A stretch of DNA of 64,000 nucleotides from Brachionus rotundiformis (GCA_016802295.1 JAESIW010000137.1:3255961-3319960), one strand, 5' to 3'; counted from the first letter of the stretch, positions 1 to 13,255 are shown. The notes: generated from the sequence alone by a model not told the origin. A program made the numbers and translations.

Positions 1-1760
1 AAACAAGATTTGGAGAGTGACCGATGACGATACACAAGAAGCAACTGCGTTCAGATGTGTATGCAAGAAGGGCTTTTTTGGACAATACTGTAATGCCCAG
101 GCCAGCCGCAGGACTGCTGTATTCATTAGCCCTGAGGCTATTTCCATCATTGTTCTATGCATTATTATGAGTTTATGTAATTATTATTATTATCAATTTT
201 ATTTAATTATTTAGCTAAATTTTATTTGATATTTAATTTTAAAGTCTTGATTTTGGCCTTTATTGTGTACGCCCGGACCAAGTCGCCCACTCCAAAGCAT
301 TACATGTTGGGCGTCGATCCTCACGATGAAGTTAGAGAAACAATCATCAATTATGTCGAAGAAGGATGCCCTGATGTTGATCAAGTAATTAATTGTTCTT
401 AATTATTAAGTGTTTTTGTGACATTTCAAGCTTGCAAAAGAAAAATTTGATTTGCTATTGCTGTCCAATTAAAGTATTATCTTTTATTGGGCCTATTCGG
501 TATACTAGTATGCTTTAATATCAAAAATGCTCACCTCCGTTTTTATAATCATTTTGATAACAAAAAATGTTACCAAAAATTTTTATAAATACAGTAGAGT
601 CTTGTTATAGCGATGCTGATTAATACGATATTCGCTTTAAAACGATATTTTTTTTCATAATTTACATTCCCCAATATAATAATCCTTTAACATACAGATT
701 TGATTAATACGATATTGGTTAATACGATGTCCATTTTTTCCTGTAATATTTTAATAATCAAGCTATCATTACAAAAATTGACTTATCAATAAAAATATGA
801 AAATTATCCAAGTTTATTTTTATGAGTGCGGGACACATGCAATTTTAAGCCACGAGAGCCTTCCATATATTTCCCATCCAAGTTCTAAACATTGTTTGAA
901 TTGCATTAATCATTTTAGTTTTTAGTTTCGGAATTAAATTTATTTTTCCTGAAGTCAAATTTTACTATTTCAAATGTTCAAATTTAGTACTACAATTTAG
1001 TATGCTATCCTTTTTCCTTGATAACATAACCGGCAAGACCCCTTTTATTTGATCATAAAAATAGGATTAAAATTAACAGAAAGAGTAAGGGTTCAAAATA
1101 TTTATCCTCTTATTTTAATCCGCTTACTAATTAACATAATCTCACAGTTTTCAAATGTCACTTAACTACTCAGTATTCATTTTAAAGCACAAATTTATTA
1201 AACTTATTTAAAATTAAAAGAGTTCATATGACATAACAAGATTGGCCAAACCATTGGATCCAACGGGATCGATGTCTTCTCATCCGTTGGTCAACAACTC
1301 ACTTAACATGTCTGATGGTTCGACAGCGGTCGATGGCGACTTTCCGCCTGCCGTGCCCAGACAAAGACCGCCACTGCAAGAAATGAGCTACATCCGTAGA
1401 GATGTACCTCCTGTCACACACATCACTGGCCTGAAGGCCCAAAGACCCCAAAACAATGAAGTCGGCGATTTCATCAATACTAAATTGAGAGAAATAGACA
1501 ATGATCCAGTACAGCCGCCCTACGATAGTCTACAAGAGTATGCCTATGAAGGCGAGGGCAGTATTTACGGATCTACATTGAGTGCCCTTGAGATAAACAA
1601 ATTAGATGATGCAACATTGGTAAAAGGAAAAAAAGAAGATAATTTAGACTCGGATTTGGAACAAATGAAAAATTGGGGCCCTAAATTTAGTAAAATATCA
1701 ACTATTTATGGTTTAGTATCCGACGATGAAGCCAATGAAGAAAAATTAATACAAAATTAA
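1..1760 (+). CDS. Classical (N-type/type III-like) cadherin, C-terminal part; 5' end cut off by the window
   Basis: Exons read as 1-176, 245-384 and 1221-1760; introns are 68 and 836 bp and the phases agree. The first exon encodes the end of an EGF-like module (Cys pattern around FRCVCKKGFFGQYC) and enters a membrane span that is completed in exon 2 (IIVLCII...LILAFIVYARTK). The cytoplasmic tail begins KHYMLGVDPHDEVRETIINY, the usual juxtamembrane start. It ends with the beta-catenin-binding block: VGDFINTKLREIDNDP, PPYDSL, then NWGPKFSKISTIYG near the C terminus. Such proteins sit at adherens junctions and link through p120 and beta-catenin to actin. EGF repeats next to the membrane point to the DN-cadherin-like type found in invertebrates. 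Oddity: the p120 core, usually EEGGGE, reads EEGCPDVD. The donor at 177 was chosen over the one at 171; both keep the frame. A poly(A) signal follows at 1938. Confidence 0.9.
590..740 (+). mobile_element. pogo/Tigger-like terminal-repeat fragment in a cadherin intron
   Basis: A TA is followed by CAGTAGAGTCTTGTTATAGCGA (592-613), the style of end seen in pogo/Tigger DNA transposons. Behind it the core TTAATACGAT(ATT) recurs at about 621, 705 and 720, with a variant AAAACGATATT near 639. Repeated sites of this kind normally bind the transposase. I find no matching inverted end in the rest of the intron, so this looks like a solo end or a decayed MITE. Confidence 0.5.
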
Positions 1761-2713
1761 CATCGATTATTAACTACCTCGGCTTTTGTTTTTTTTTTCT
1801 TTGTTATTTTTTTAAAACAAAAATTTGTGTAAATTTTAATCGATCTTTAAAAATATTGTTTTTTCTGTTCAAATTAGAAGTGTTAAACGTCTTTTTAATA
1901 TTATTTTGTTCTTTTTGTTTTTATTTACTTAATTATTAATAAATTATATTAAATCAGGATTTTTTTATTTTTTTTCCCTTTTCACTCCTTGTGAAGCATA
2001 GGGTCATCACTTTTGATTTCCACTCAAGTAGATCCCATGCTTTCACCCATGCTTTTCCCCGTGACATTCTCATTTCGGTGAGCTAAAAGTGTTAAATATA
2101 AGTTAAAGATCGATGTACAGGATCAGCTTTTACCATGGTTCCATCATATTCTAATTTTTCAAATTTAATCACTCAACTAACAATTATAAAAAAGATTTAA
2201 GAAAAATAAGATTTTTTTATCTCTTATTGATTAAGTATTCAAATACAACTAAGTTTCAAATATATTGTGTTGGTGTAATATTTTAGGCTGTATCTTAAAA
2301 GCTTTATGGCAAATATCTAAGCCTTCGAATGTTTTCTGAATTTCAGTTAATTTTTGGTTATTAGCCAATCTCTCGTTCAAATGAATAGTGCTATTTTTTA
2401 ATAAACATAATACTCGTTAAACCTAGAAATAGATACTTTCATATTTCTCTCAAAGTAGTCAAAAGTGCGCTGATATTTAAATAGGATAATTAAATTGAAA
2501 TACTTAAAGTTTATTTAGTTAATAAGAAAAAAAATTTCAAATATTTATTAGCCAAAATGGTAAATTTAATTTATTTTTTAAGATAAACTTAGTCATTTAG
2601 ATGATTTGATTTAATTTTAGTTTTAAAATAAAAAAAATTATTAAAAGTCAAAATAAAAACAGCGGTACTTAATTTTTTTTTAAAAATTTCTTATTTATGA
2701 TGAAAACAAAAAA
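1761..2713. other. Intergenic sequence between convergent genes
   Basis: This holds the presumed 3' UTRs of the cadherin (+) and XPB (-). A short stretch at about 1985-2130 is less AT-rich than its surroundings but has no open frame I can support. Nothing else was recognised. Confidence 0.5.
1938..1943 (+). terminator. Cadherin poly(A) signal
   Basis: AATAAA lies 178 bases past the cadherin stop codon. A T-rich, GT-containing stretch follows. Placement by motif only. Confidence 0.4.
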
Positions 2714-5478
2714 CTATCTATGAAATTTTTTGAATAGAGGATGTCTATTTTTTTCTTTGGAAGATTGGCCGCGTCTAACTTCAGCATACATGCCTTCATC
2801 TCCGCCAGAAAGCGAACTCAAAGTTCCTTGAGAACGGAATATTTGAGAGCCAGCAGTTGATTTGACATTGCTTGGCACATCTTCGTCATCAGCTGCTGAG
2901 TCACTTGCAGTAAGAACCTTCTGTAACAAATCTTGCTGCTCTTCTTTCTTTGAATAAAATAAATTTTCATTTTCCAGATTTCCAAGTCGATTTATAACTT
3001 TATAACTGTAGCCTTGATTGATCAAAAAGCGTTGTCTCTTGGCAGCTAAATTTAAAATTTATTCTTATTATTTTTATATTTCTTAAAAATAATTAAGTAA
3101 TTAGCTGAAATACTTACAATAATACATCTCCATTGTATCATTAGAAACCAAAGTATAAAAAAAAGCATTGAAGTCCTCTCCGTTCGAATCTTTCTTGGCT
3201 CTAAGAATACGACCAAGACGCTGAGCTTCTTGTCTTCGTGAACCACCATGACTAGATATTTGAATAAGTACATTGGCATCAGGTAAATCAAAAGAAGTGT
3301 CAGCAACTTTGGATACAAAAATACAATTTACTTTTGGGTTGTGTTGGAAATTTTGCAAAATCTGCAAGCGTTCGTTTTGACTTGTAGGACCGTAAATATA
3401 CGGACATCCTAATTTAACTGCGTAGTGAATCAATGCGAAAACATTGTCAGAAAAGACAATTATTTTATCATTTCTGGTTTCATGTAATTTGATCAAATAC
3501 TGACAGATTCTGAACTTGTTGGGATTCATAATGAAAAGTAGAGACTTTTTCCTAGATCTATTGGTCAAGTATTCTCTATAGAATTGTGGAGTCATTGGAC
3601 ACCAAACTTCACAACATTGCACTTTGGCTAAAAAGCCTCTATTCTGCAATTCCATCCAATTGGCTTCATAAAGCTTAGGACCGATCAAAAAATTCAGATC
3701 TGTGATCTTGTCGTCTTCTCTGACAAGTGTAGCTGTAAGACCGAGTTTGCACTGGGCTGAAACTATTGTCAAAACTCTACGAAACATTTTGGCAGGTATC
3801 GTGTGTACCTCGTCAAGCAACATCAGTCCCCATTCTTGACCCTTTAGCCAGTCCATCACTTTTTCCGCCTCATAAGATCTCTTAGTTGTGATTGTTATCA
3901 TGGAATAAGTAGTTATTAAAATCTTCGAGCCTATAGGCTTATCTTTAGCTTCATGAGTAAACCGGCAAATTATATTGTCATCTGCAGTTGACCATGTTTT
4001 AAATTGTTGCTTCCATTGTTCGACAGATACACTCGAATTGCACAATATCAATGCACGCTTATTGACTGTACATGCAGTAGTAACTCCTACCAGCGTTTTA
4101 CCAGCACCACAAGGTAAAACAATTATACCACTCCTAGCGCGACCATTACCAAACATTTTACGCAAAGCTTTTTCCTGGTAAGGACGCAGTGTTGCGTTTG
4201 GCCTCAATGCAATGTCAATATTGGGAATATTTGGGTCATTTTTAAAATCATATTCAGCAAGCAGAGGATAGTCAATTTCTTGACATCGTTTTTGTAAATT
4301 TTCAATTTCTTCTTTTTTGATTTCAAATGAATAAACTTTTTGTTTTGAATTAAGAGCCACTTCGTCTTGGTCCATTTTGTCATAGAACTCAAACATGTCA
4401 TTTGCATTTGTTTCGCGTCCAGCATCTTTAACCAAGTATTGATCATAGTTTATTGGACCACCATCGCCATACACATCTGAATGAATAATTATATTTTTGA
4501 TAATAGGGTCGTTTAGAAGAATTTTGACCACGTCCTTTTTGAATTTTTGTTTAAATTTTTTGTATTTAATTTAAATAATTTACCGTATTCCCTTGCAAAT
4601 AAGTGCAGCCTTAAGGCCCCTTTATTAAAGCTAACCAAAAGTGGCTTAGTTCTATCTATGTTGCTTTCTTGTAAAGAATACTTAGGTCTTTATAAAATAT
4701 TTAATTTGAAGAAAATTTTCCATCATCTAAGGGCTTAAATTCTTCAATAAAGACACGATTTTGGAGACACTTATTTGCAAGGGTTTACGGAATTTAAATA
4801 GATATTAATAATTACTTCATGTCTTGTTTCTACAAAGTAACGATTATCTTTGAGCACCAATTTGACTTTTCCATAAGTCAAAGTTGAATCCTTGATAAAT
4901 TTTACAACACGCTCGGGTATACTTGTTTTACTCAAGCGTTTTAGGTACTCAATTATATCAGCTGTTTGCAGGCCGACTGAAACTGCAGCATATAATGAAT
5001 ATGATGTTAATTTGTATTCGTGAATAAATTCCGGTCTACACACTGGTTCTGATATAGTAATCAAAAAATCTTGAGCATGTTTATACACTGGTGAAAATGA
5101 TTCCAAGAAAATATGACCATCGGGCGTCTAAAATATGTTTTGGAAACTTAAAACTATGTTTTATTGGTTAAAGTCATAATACTATCCAAATGGGACGATT
5201 TTGATGGTCATTTTTCAACTCAAGATCCTTGCTAAAGTCTTTTGCTCCAAATTCATCTTCAATTTCATATTCATTTAAGTGATTTCTGGCAGATTTTGGC
5301 ACTAAATCATTGCCTTCAAAAATATTTTATTTATTATATTTATTTAAAAGTTTTTGTTTTGTGGGAAAATTTTAAAATAGTTTTCATTTAACTTCAAATA
5401 TTTTGATTATTTTATTTTTTAAAGTTCAGATTGTCTATCTATAAATTTCATACCGAATTTATCATCATGGTCGTCCAT
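2714..5478 (-). CDS. ERCC3: XPB/ERCC3 DNA helicase-translocase of TFIIH
   Basis: Five exons on the minus strand: 5478-5454, 5313-5183, 5127-4816, 4534-3118 and 3045-2714. All junction phases agree and give 738 aa, against about 780 in vertebrates. The initiator starts MDDHDDKFG and has an in-frame stop just upstream. Visible in order: N-terminal block ending PIWI-TPDGHIFLESFSPVYK; RPYQEKALRKMFGNGRARSG; Walker A LPCGAGKT (about residues 296-303); DEVH box (about 397-400); the RED loop LVRED (about 426-430); helicase motif VI QEAQRLGRILRAKK; C-terminal HPLFKKFHR. The protein is the ATP-dependent translocase that opens promoters for RNA polymerase II and DNA for nucleotide excision repair. All catalytic motifs are intact and the family call is certain. 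The short first exon is the least sure part. Confidence 0.97.
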
Positions 5479-8400
5479 TTCAAGTTGAAATTTTTAATAA
5501 ATCTAATTCGATGTGAAATATTGTATTTAGAGAAAATTTTGCTAATTTAATTTCTCTTAAATTAGACATATTGTGAAATTTATCCTTAAGGTTCAGTCAA
5601 AATAAACCAAACTTTTATTTAAAGTAGGCATTTTTTCCCTATAATATTCGATTTAACTCACTAAATTCTTAAATTAAGATACGATAAAGGTTAAATCAAA
5701 ATCTAACAGTTATATAATGATTTTTATCTAGATTCCTGAAACTATTCTCCGATTTTTTTTCGTTTTCTCATATAAATTTCTCAATTATTTTATAGACATT
5801 TTCTTCTATTTTGTTAATTACATAAGCTTTGTTAAAAACTATCTTTTTGTTTTGAACGAAAAAAAAACATTCATTTTTCATCAAAAAAAAAAAAAAAAAC
5901 TATTTTAAAAACTAATACAAAAATTTATTGAAACAAAAAAATTAGCACATGTTTATTTTGTTTAAGCTAGGCAAAAATTTTAATTTTGTATAATTTAATT
6001 TGCTAATATATTAATTTTATTGATGCTAGCATGGACGCATTTGTTTGAAACTAATTGAGACATCAAGTTTTAGTTTTGTGAAAAAAAAGTTGATAAAAGT
6101 CCTACAGGTAAGCATTAATATTTAAATTTGTCTAAATTATATTTGGCAAAAAGGTTAACAAACATTTAGCAAAAATTTAGAATATATTTTTATTAAGCTT
6201 GGTTTTTCAAATTTATTCAACAAATTATAAATATAATAATTTAAACCGCAACCAAAGCCAAGAAGATGCTTTAACCAAGGTGTTCATTGGAGCGCAAAGG
6301 CTAGGCCTCGTTTTAAGACCCTCAAAGTGTTCATAATCAAGACAAACTTTAATCCAATTTTGACCAAGTCGGCAATAGAATTAGACTTGATTTGATCAGA
6401 TTGTATTTTCACTCTCATTCTTTCTTCAGACCAAAACAAGAATGTTATACTTTTAATTTTTGCAAAAAATTTAAACCAATTTATTTTATTAGTGTTAGGT
6501 CGAAATTTAAGTTCAATATTTTGATTATATTTCTAGGCCATACTCATTTATATTTTATTTAAAATACCATTATTTGGGTTATTTATGCTAGTCGAAAACT
6601 TTTCAGTAAATTAATACAAAATTTTTTTTATATTAATTTTTTAAATTCGGGATACTCAATAAATTTAATTTTCCGCTATTTCTAAAAGCTTTATCAGCTA
6701 CAAATACACCGTCAATCAGTTAAAGAGCTTTATACTTAAATATTAATAGTAAACAAGTTCCAGTTCTATTTCTTTTTTATATATACTTTTATCATAATCC
6801 CAAAATTCCATTAAATAAAATACAAAGTATTCTTCTTGACCTTAAGTTTTTTTTGACCATAATCACGCTTTGTTTACCTCATTAGGAAAATATTACAAAG
6901 AGACCATAAGAACGCTGTATTAAAGCCCGGCAAGAGAATCTGAAGAAAAATATCTCATATATAGTTCATAATGATTCAGCTAATTGTTTCAGTGCCGACA
7001 TCTGCCTCTTGGATCTCTGCATGGGCCATTCATTAAAACATACACTCAAAAAAAAATAATCTCGTCTTAAGACTAATTATATCAATTTTAGTTTATTTTT
7101 AAACATTATAAACTAAACTTCAATGATTGCGATTAACATTGGATATTCTCCATATGTATTTTGTAATTGGAGTTTTGTTTATATATTATACAAACATTTT
7201 AGACTCAGTGTTAACCTTAATTTATAAATATTTTCATAATCTGTAAATTAGGTGTTGAAAAAATTGGTCATTTGTGAAAAAAGCTCTCTAGAAATATCAA
7301 AATATGGCTATAAGCCTCTTGTATCCCGTAATGGTTTGCATCAATATTCATTATTTATTTTAGGAACTTAATATTTAGACTAAATAATTAGACAATCAAA
7401 AAATATTTTATTCAAAATCAATAAATAAAAATATTTATAATATAATATATAGAAAAATAAATAAACGTTTTGAGGTTTTAGAATCGAAAAGAGGCAGCAG
7501 CTCACGGGACTTAATATGTTTATAATGATGTTTTTGTTACGCAATCACCTGAATCGGTGAAGCAAAAACTATTTTCAGAATAATTTTTCCTGTCACATAT
7601 TTTGTTTTCATATCATCATTCATATAAATCAATTGAGATTAAGATAACTTTTTATTTTATTATATTTTATTTTATTTTTTTAATATTTTTTTTTCTACTA
7701 TTCATTAAATAATCTAACTATTTGAAGATAATTTTCATATAAAATATTCACAATGCAACAAGTTGTTTCTAAGGCAAATTGAGCAGATTTTTCTAGATTT
7801 AGCAAAAAATGCAATTAAGCATTATTAAAAAAAAAACCTAAAATAAAAAAATAAAAGCTGAGAGAGCCTGAATGCGTGTGTATGTGTTTGGATGGAGTAA
7901 TGGCTTAGCCAATAGGTTAAAATAAATGTTAAATATTGGGTTAGAAAAGAAAAAAAATTATTTATATAAAATATTTATGCCTTAAATTATCATAATATTT
8001 TCATATATTAATACATAACCAAGATGGTAATCGCTGCTGTTGCTATTTTGCTATTTTTACAAGCTTTTTCAATTTTTCTAATTTCGCAACAAAATATTTT
8101 TATACCGATATTTATTAAACCGGTCCCGAATCTCCCGAAAATCATAATTACCCAATCGAACCCTCTCACTCTCTTTATCTATATATCTTTTTTTTTTTCA
8201 TTCTATTTTAAATCTTTGTTTGCCTCACTATTTGTGTACATACATGGTTGTTAATTTTAGGAAAATTTTCTACAGGCCCCAAATTCAATCAAAATTAAGA
8301 AAAATTTGAAATAAATTATTTTAATTATATATCTACAAATTTATTCTACTTTTTCGATAGATTCTTTATTATTATTAACTTGGCGAACCTTTATTGTAGT

Positions 8401-8525
8401 TTTTGATTCGAGTTGTTTTCATTTCGAACCACGAACACAAAGAGTGAGAGCTTGTGTGTCCGAAAATTGGGCCTGACCGATTAGGAGACATAGAATGAGC
8501 TTGTACTGAGCGCAATTAATCTAAA
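5479..8525. other. Intergenic region upstream of XPB (-) and TENT4 (+)
   Basis: These 3 kb between divergent genes must contain both promoters. The sequence is strongly AT-rich with homopolymer runs. Slightly GC-richer patches occur at about 6245-6440, 6880-7030 and 7485-7560; the last contains the near-palindrome TCACCTGAATCGGTGA. None shows a supported coding frame. The 76-codon open frame at 8024-8254 is a run of hydrophobic residues in AT-rich DNA and is not credible. The stretch 8400-8525 is GC-richer and is probably 5' UTR of the next gene. Confidence 0.5.
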
Positions 8526-8989
8526 ATGGACTTGATCGACCCGCGAATATTTCTTAGTATGCCAGAGCATGTGTCTAGCGCGTACAGCACTTGGAACAGC
8601 GCGCTTTTCCTGGCCCAGATAAGCAAAATAGAGTCGGCACTGACCGACACGTTTTCCAAGCCAGGCAGCGATGCGGAGTCATCTTGCCTGAACTCGGCCA
8701 ATCTCCCCATTATCAGCAACTTCAACATGCTCAAAACGTCTTCGTCAAGCTCGTGCCTGGACAGCTCCAGAAACGTCTCCCAAATAGAACAAATTTTCCA
8801 CAACTTCAACGAGTCGATGACCAACATTTTCAAGGTGAAGAAGCGCAACAAGGCCAGTCTTTACAATCTAATAATTCCATTTGACTTCAGCATCAACGAG
8901 ACTGACCAGCAGGGCAGAATGATGTCCACTTTGAAGTCGACTACGCCCTGGTTTGCCGACCAAGTTCTACCAAGCGATGGCTATCAACG
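8526..8989 (+). CDS. Probable first coding exon of TENT4 (N-terminal region)
   Basis: An ATG opens a GC-rich frame that runs past this point to a stop at 9110. The start, MDLIDPRIFLSMPEH, followed by a Trp about 10 residues on, resembles the MDPR...PEQ...LW start that I remember for animal TENT4A (PAPD7) proteins. A GT at 8990 (weak donor, GTTTGG) leaves phase 2, which fits the AG at 10075-10076 before the next TENT4 exon and would give a 976-aa protein. That junction is inferred: the phase match has a one-in-three chance and both sites are poor. The alternative is an independent 194-aa ORF ending at 9110, with TENT4 starting at its own ATG at 10090. The middle of the exon is Ser-rich and otherwise unrecognised. 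Confidence 0.5.
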
Positions 8990-10089
8990 GTTTGGATTTT
9001 TTTCCATTTTTCCGATCATCTTGAGGCGTGTTCAGCCACCTATGCAGTTTTCTGCTCCCCCCCATATCCCCCAATTTGGCTCAGTATCGGCAATGGGACT
9101 TTTTGACTAATTAGGCACTCTCTGTAGAAAAATTTTCAATTCTTTTCTTTTTTTGTTGCTCATTTATTCTAATTACGTAAATATTGATTTGGAAAATGGA
9201 TGAGATTTTGTTTTAGAATGCCAAATATTTCATTCTAATTCAGAACAAAATTTCCTCCCTAATTACGAAATTAAATGTAAAAAATCGAAACATAAGAATA
9301 ACTTTTTATCATCATTTTCCTTAATACAATGGCACTAGGATGATATTTTACCAAGCTGTGATCACAATTAAAAAATTTAATTTATTTTTTGTTAATTAAC
9401 TGCGCAATTTAGTTAGTACCAAAATATAAAATTAGTAACATATTGGTTAATTAGTTTGATTAAGTTTTTAAAATGTGTCTTTTAAGAGTGTAATGCTATT
9501 GGAACAAGAGGCTTTGGGCCAAGAAGCATCACTTGTGAGCCCAAACGAGCTTCTATAATTAGTTTTTCTTAATGAATAATTTATTTTTCACGTTTTTCTC
9601 ATGCGGACCGGGTCTTTGTCTCTATCTCTCACGTTCTTGCATGTAATTAAACTCACATAGACACTCACACACTTTATAATTCTCACTTTTTTCAACTAAA
9701 CCAACAAAATTTATTTCATTAAACGAGAAAAAAAATAAAAAAAAATTATATAATATTTTTTATTTTAGAAATTAAAGAAAGAAAAAAATTGATGTTTTTT
9801 ATACCAATTTATAAAGTTGATGTAGTTGGTTGTTAGTGTTGGTAGCAAGCTAAACTTAATATTGTTTTGATCTCTTTCATTTCTCTTAGCTTTAATTTAA
9901 GAATTTTAAAATTTCAACTTTTCTTCGCCAGTTTTAAATACTATTTAATATTGAGAAAAATTGAAAAAAATTAATTTTTTTCTATTTTTATTTTTTTTTG
10001 GATTTTTGTTTGTTGATCATTGTTCGAGTATCGATTGAATATTTTACTATTTGCACCCATTGATTCAACCCGAAAGCCTTACATTGAAA

Positions 10090-13000
10090 ATGATACTGAG
10101 CGGTTCAATCGAAATCGAGAACAAAATCGATGAAAACATAAACTTGTCATCTTCGTCATCCGAATCAAGCGAAAATGCCAAGCAAGCGACGGTCGAAAAG
10201 ATCGACCCGAAGTTGGCTAGTGGCGACTTGTGTCTAGTTAAAGAGCGCAAACCGGTAATTAAAAATAGTTCTAGTCAGGACGAAGAAGAGGAGGATGAGG
10301 ATGATGATGACGAGATTGACCAAGAGGACGAAGACGAAGAGGATGCCGATGACGAAGAAGACAAGAAAAATTCCAAATTAGACCTGAGTCTTATTAATTC
10401 TGTTCACTTTAGCGCTGCTCAAGTTAGAAGGTACTTATCGCTCTTTTCCTGAACACCCTCAAGAATTAAATTTATTTTTTGTGTTTATTTTGTTTTATTA
10501 ATGTTTAAATTTTCAATTGCAGGCTACACGAGGAAATAAAGCTGTTCACTGAGTACATTTCGCCAAGGGCCGAAGAGAACTTCATGAGGAATCAAGTTGT
10601 CAACAAAATAACTCAAGTTATCAAAAGCGAATGGCCAAATTGCCAGGTAAAAATGCGCATAAAGCACCATAAGCTCTCGTACCAGCGCTTCTTTATCTAG
10701 TTCAATTATTGATTGATTTTATCTATTTGATTAAGTTTTATCTATTCTTTTTGAGCGCCATTTGACCTAATCTAACTGAATAGCATTATTGGTCTTATCT
10801 AAATATTTTTCATCTTTTAGGTTGATATATTTGGAAGCTTCAAGACCGAACTTTATCTACCAACCAGGTATTTGTTTATTTTTTTAATCAAATTTGGAGA
10901 ATTCTATTTTAATAAATTAACTTTACTCTGCTTAATTAATTACATAATTATATATACTAGAAATTTAAATAAAACTATGTTTTAATTTTTATCTATAAAT
11001 TATTTATTCAATAGATAAAATAAATTTTGCCTATTTGGTTTTGTTTGAAAAAATAAAGCTTTGGTACACACACTCACGTAGCCACGCATATGAACACACG
11101 CAAACTTGCGAGCTTAAATTTAAATTAATTGCATAGACAAAAAAATAGTCTTAAACTTTATTCTAAAATGTCTGAAATATTAAAAATTAAATTAAAATAA
11201 AATAAACTTTTTAAAATTTTTTCTTTTGTTAATTATTTTTGTTCTTAAGCGACATTGATTTGGTAGTGTTCGGTGAATGGTCTGTGCTACCACTTAACCT
11301 GCTCAAAGAGGCTCTTATCCGTGAAAATGTGACAGACAAAGACAATATCAAAGTTCTTGACAAAGCATCTGTATGAAAAATTATAAAAAAAAATCAAAAC
11401 TTATCTAAAATTATTAAATGTTCTCTTAATTAAGGTTCCAATCATAAAAGTGACCGAGTTAAAGACCGACCTTCGCATAGACATAAGCTTCAATATGACA
11501 AATGGTGTAAAGAGCGCTGTTCTCATCAAAGAATACCTTAACGAGTACCCCAGTCTTCGATGTTTGGCAATGGTCTTGAAACAATTTCTTTTGCAACGTG
11601 ACCTAAACGAGGTCTGGACTGGCGGCATTGGCTCGTACAGTCTCATCCTGATGATAGTCAGTTTTTTACAGCTGCATCCACGCATTGATCCCAGAAGCGA
11701 CGACAACAACCTCGGTGTACTGCTAATCGAATTTTTTGAGCTGTATGGCAAGCAATTCAATTACATGCGAACCGGCATTCGCATCAAAGACGGCGGTTCA
11801 TACGTGCCCAAAGAGGAAATATTCAAACAATTTAACAATGGCTACAGAGCGAGCATTCTGTGCATAGAGGACCCGCTCAATCCGGCCAACGACATTGGCA
11901 AAGGCTCTTATGGCGCTCTCAAAGTAAAACAAGCGTTCGAATATGCTTACTTGACTTTGAGCGAGGCTGTCGCTCCACAAAACTCCTATCTAATAAAAGA
12001 CAATCAAAGTATTCTGGGACGAATAATCCGCATTACCCAAGAGGTCATTGAATACCGGCTATGGATAAAAAATTTGTACAATGCCACAAATAATACATTG
12101 GGCTACGCAGCCATACCGGCCATGTATTCGCTAAACTTAAACGAAAGCTCAGATGGTGCAAAAAGCGACGACAAAGAAAAAGAACTAAATGCCAATACGC
12201 CACATTTGCCAATGCCGCCTCAATTCTTTCAAGCATTTCCATTAAACCAAAATTTTTTCCCGCCACAGTTCATGCCATTTATTCAAAATGTGCCGCCTAA
12301 TTTTGTCAATCAATTTAATCCAAAAAATAACTTGCCCAATTGTGTACAAAAGTCTTCTTCAAATGCAAATCTTCTTGATCAAATTTTAAGTGAAAAGCCT
12401 CAGTCACAGCCTCAACAAACCGTACCTCCGCCGATGCACTATGCGCCCATATTTCTACAATTACGCCCGAATCTCGTGCCGCTGAACCACATGTACGACA
12501 CCGAACTCAAGCCACCCAACCAATTCAAGCCGTACAAGAAAAACTTCGTCAACAAACGATTCCCGAACCCTAATTTCAATCAGCAATACCAAAAGAGCCG
12601 CGACGGTGACTTCTATGTGGACAGCGGCAGCAGCACCGGTCCAGTCTCGTCCAGCTCGAGCACCAACAACGACAGCCTAAGCTCAAATGTAAGCTCTAGT
12701 GAATCAGATGGCGAATCGCAGCTCAGAAACGCCAAGAACGTCAAATACTTCACCTCGTTTAAATCCAATTCGTCTCAAAGCTTCGACGAACCAAACTACT
12801 CTGGCTTCAAAAAATACTTCAAAAACACCAAAAACTTCAAGACCAACTTGAACAAAAATCAGTATTCAAATCGATTCGCTAATGTAAAAAAAGATTTTGC
12901 CGACAGTCAAACTGGTGAGCCGAAAATTAGTAACGAGTCCAAAAGCGACGACAGTAGCACTAAATTAGTCCAAACTCCTGTATCCGGTACGCCTTCGCTT

Positions 13001-13255
13001 ACATACTCAAATGTCTTGTCACAAAAGCACACCAACGAACAGGCCAGAAAGTCCTATGCAAGCATAGCCTCGAATAAAACCGACACCGATGAAAATCTTC
13101 TCTCCAAGAGACAATCTTTCACATCTACAAACAAAAAATCCCTCAACCAAAGTCCGACAAACAGTGCGCCACATCCCACCAGGACCTATCCGCACTCGAC
13201 CAATTTAAAAAAAAAAACCGACAACATAGAAAACTATCAGTCGAGTAGTCGATGA
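10090..13255 (+). CDS. Non-canonical poly(A) polymerase TENT4 (PAPD5/PAPD7, Trf4 family)
   Basis: Exons: up to 10430, then 10523-10646, 10821-10867, 11250-11370 and 11435-13255; phases agree at all four junctions. From ATG 10090 the product is 817 aa. After an acidic leader (poly-Glu/Asp near 10280-10370) comes the nucleotidyltransferase core: RRLHEEIKLF, then GSFKTELYLPTSDIDLVVFG with the two catalytic Asp, and the third Asp in LRIDISFN. The central domain has LKQFLLQRDLNEVWTGGIGS, FFELYGKQFNYMRTGIRIKDGG and SYGALKVKQAFEYAY. The last 370 residues are low-complexity, rich in Asn, Ser, Pro and Lys, probably a disordered basic RNA/protein-binding tail. Family members add short or mixed A/G tails to nuclear and cytoplasmic RNAs (TRAMP-like decay, snoRNA maturation, mRNA tail protection). 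An in-frame TGA at 10036 means coding starts at 10090 or at a splice acceptor after 10038. Confidence 0.93.

Noticed and set aside
4771..4815. XPB exon 3 reading through to the stop at 4771
   Set aside because: The donor at 4815 joins RHE to DVVKILLND, which matches the XPB family; the read-through tail does not.
7540..7565. Short palindrome TCACCTGAATCGGTGA as a possible transposon end or operator
   Set aside because: Single, short and imperfect; expected by chance in several kilobases.
8024..8254. 76-codon plus-strand open frame
   Set aside because: Low-complexity Phe/Ile/Leu translation of AT-rich DNA with no homology and no coding composition.
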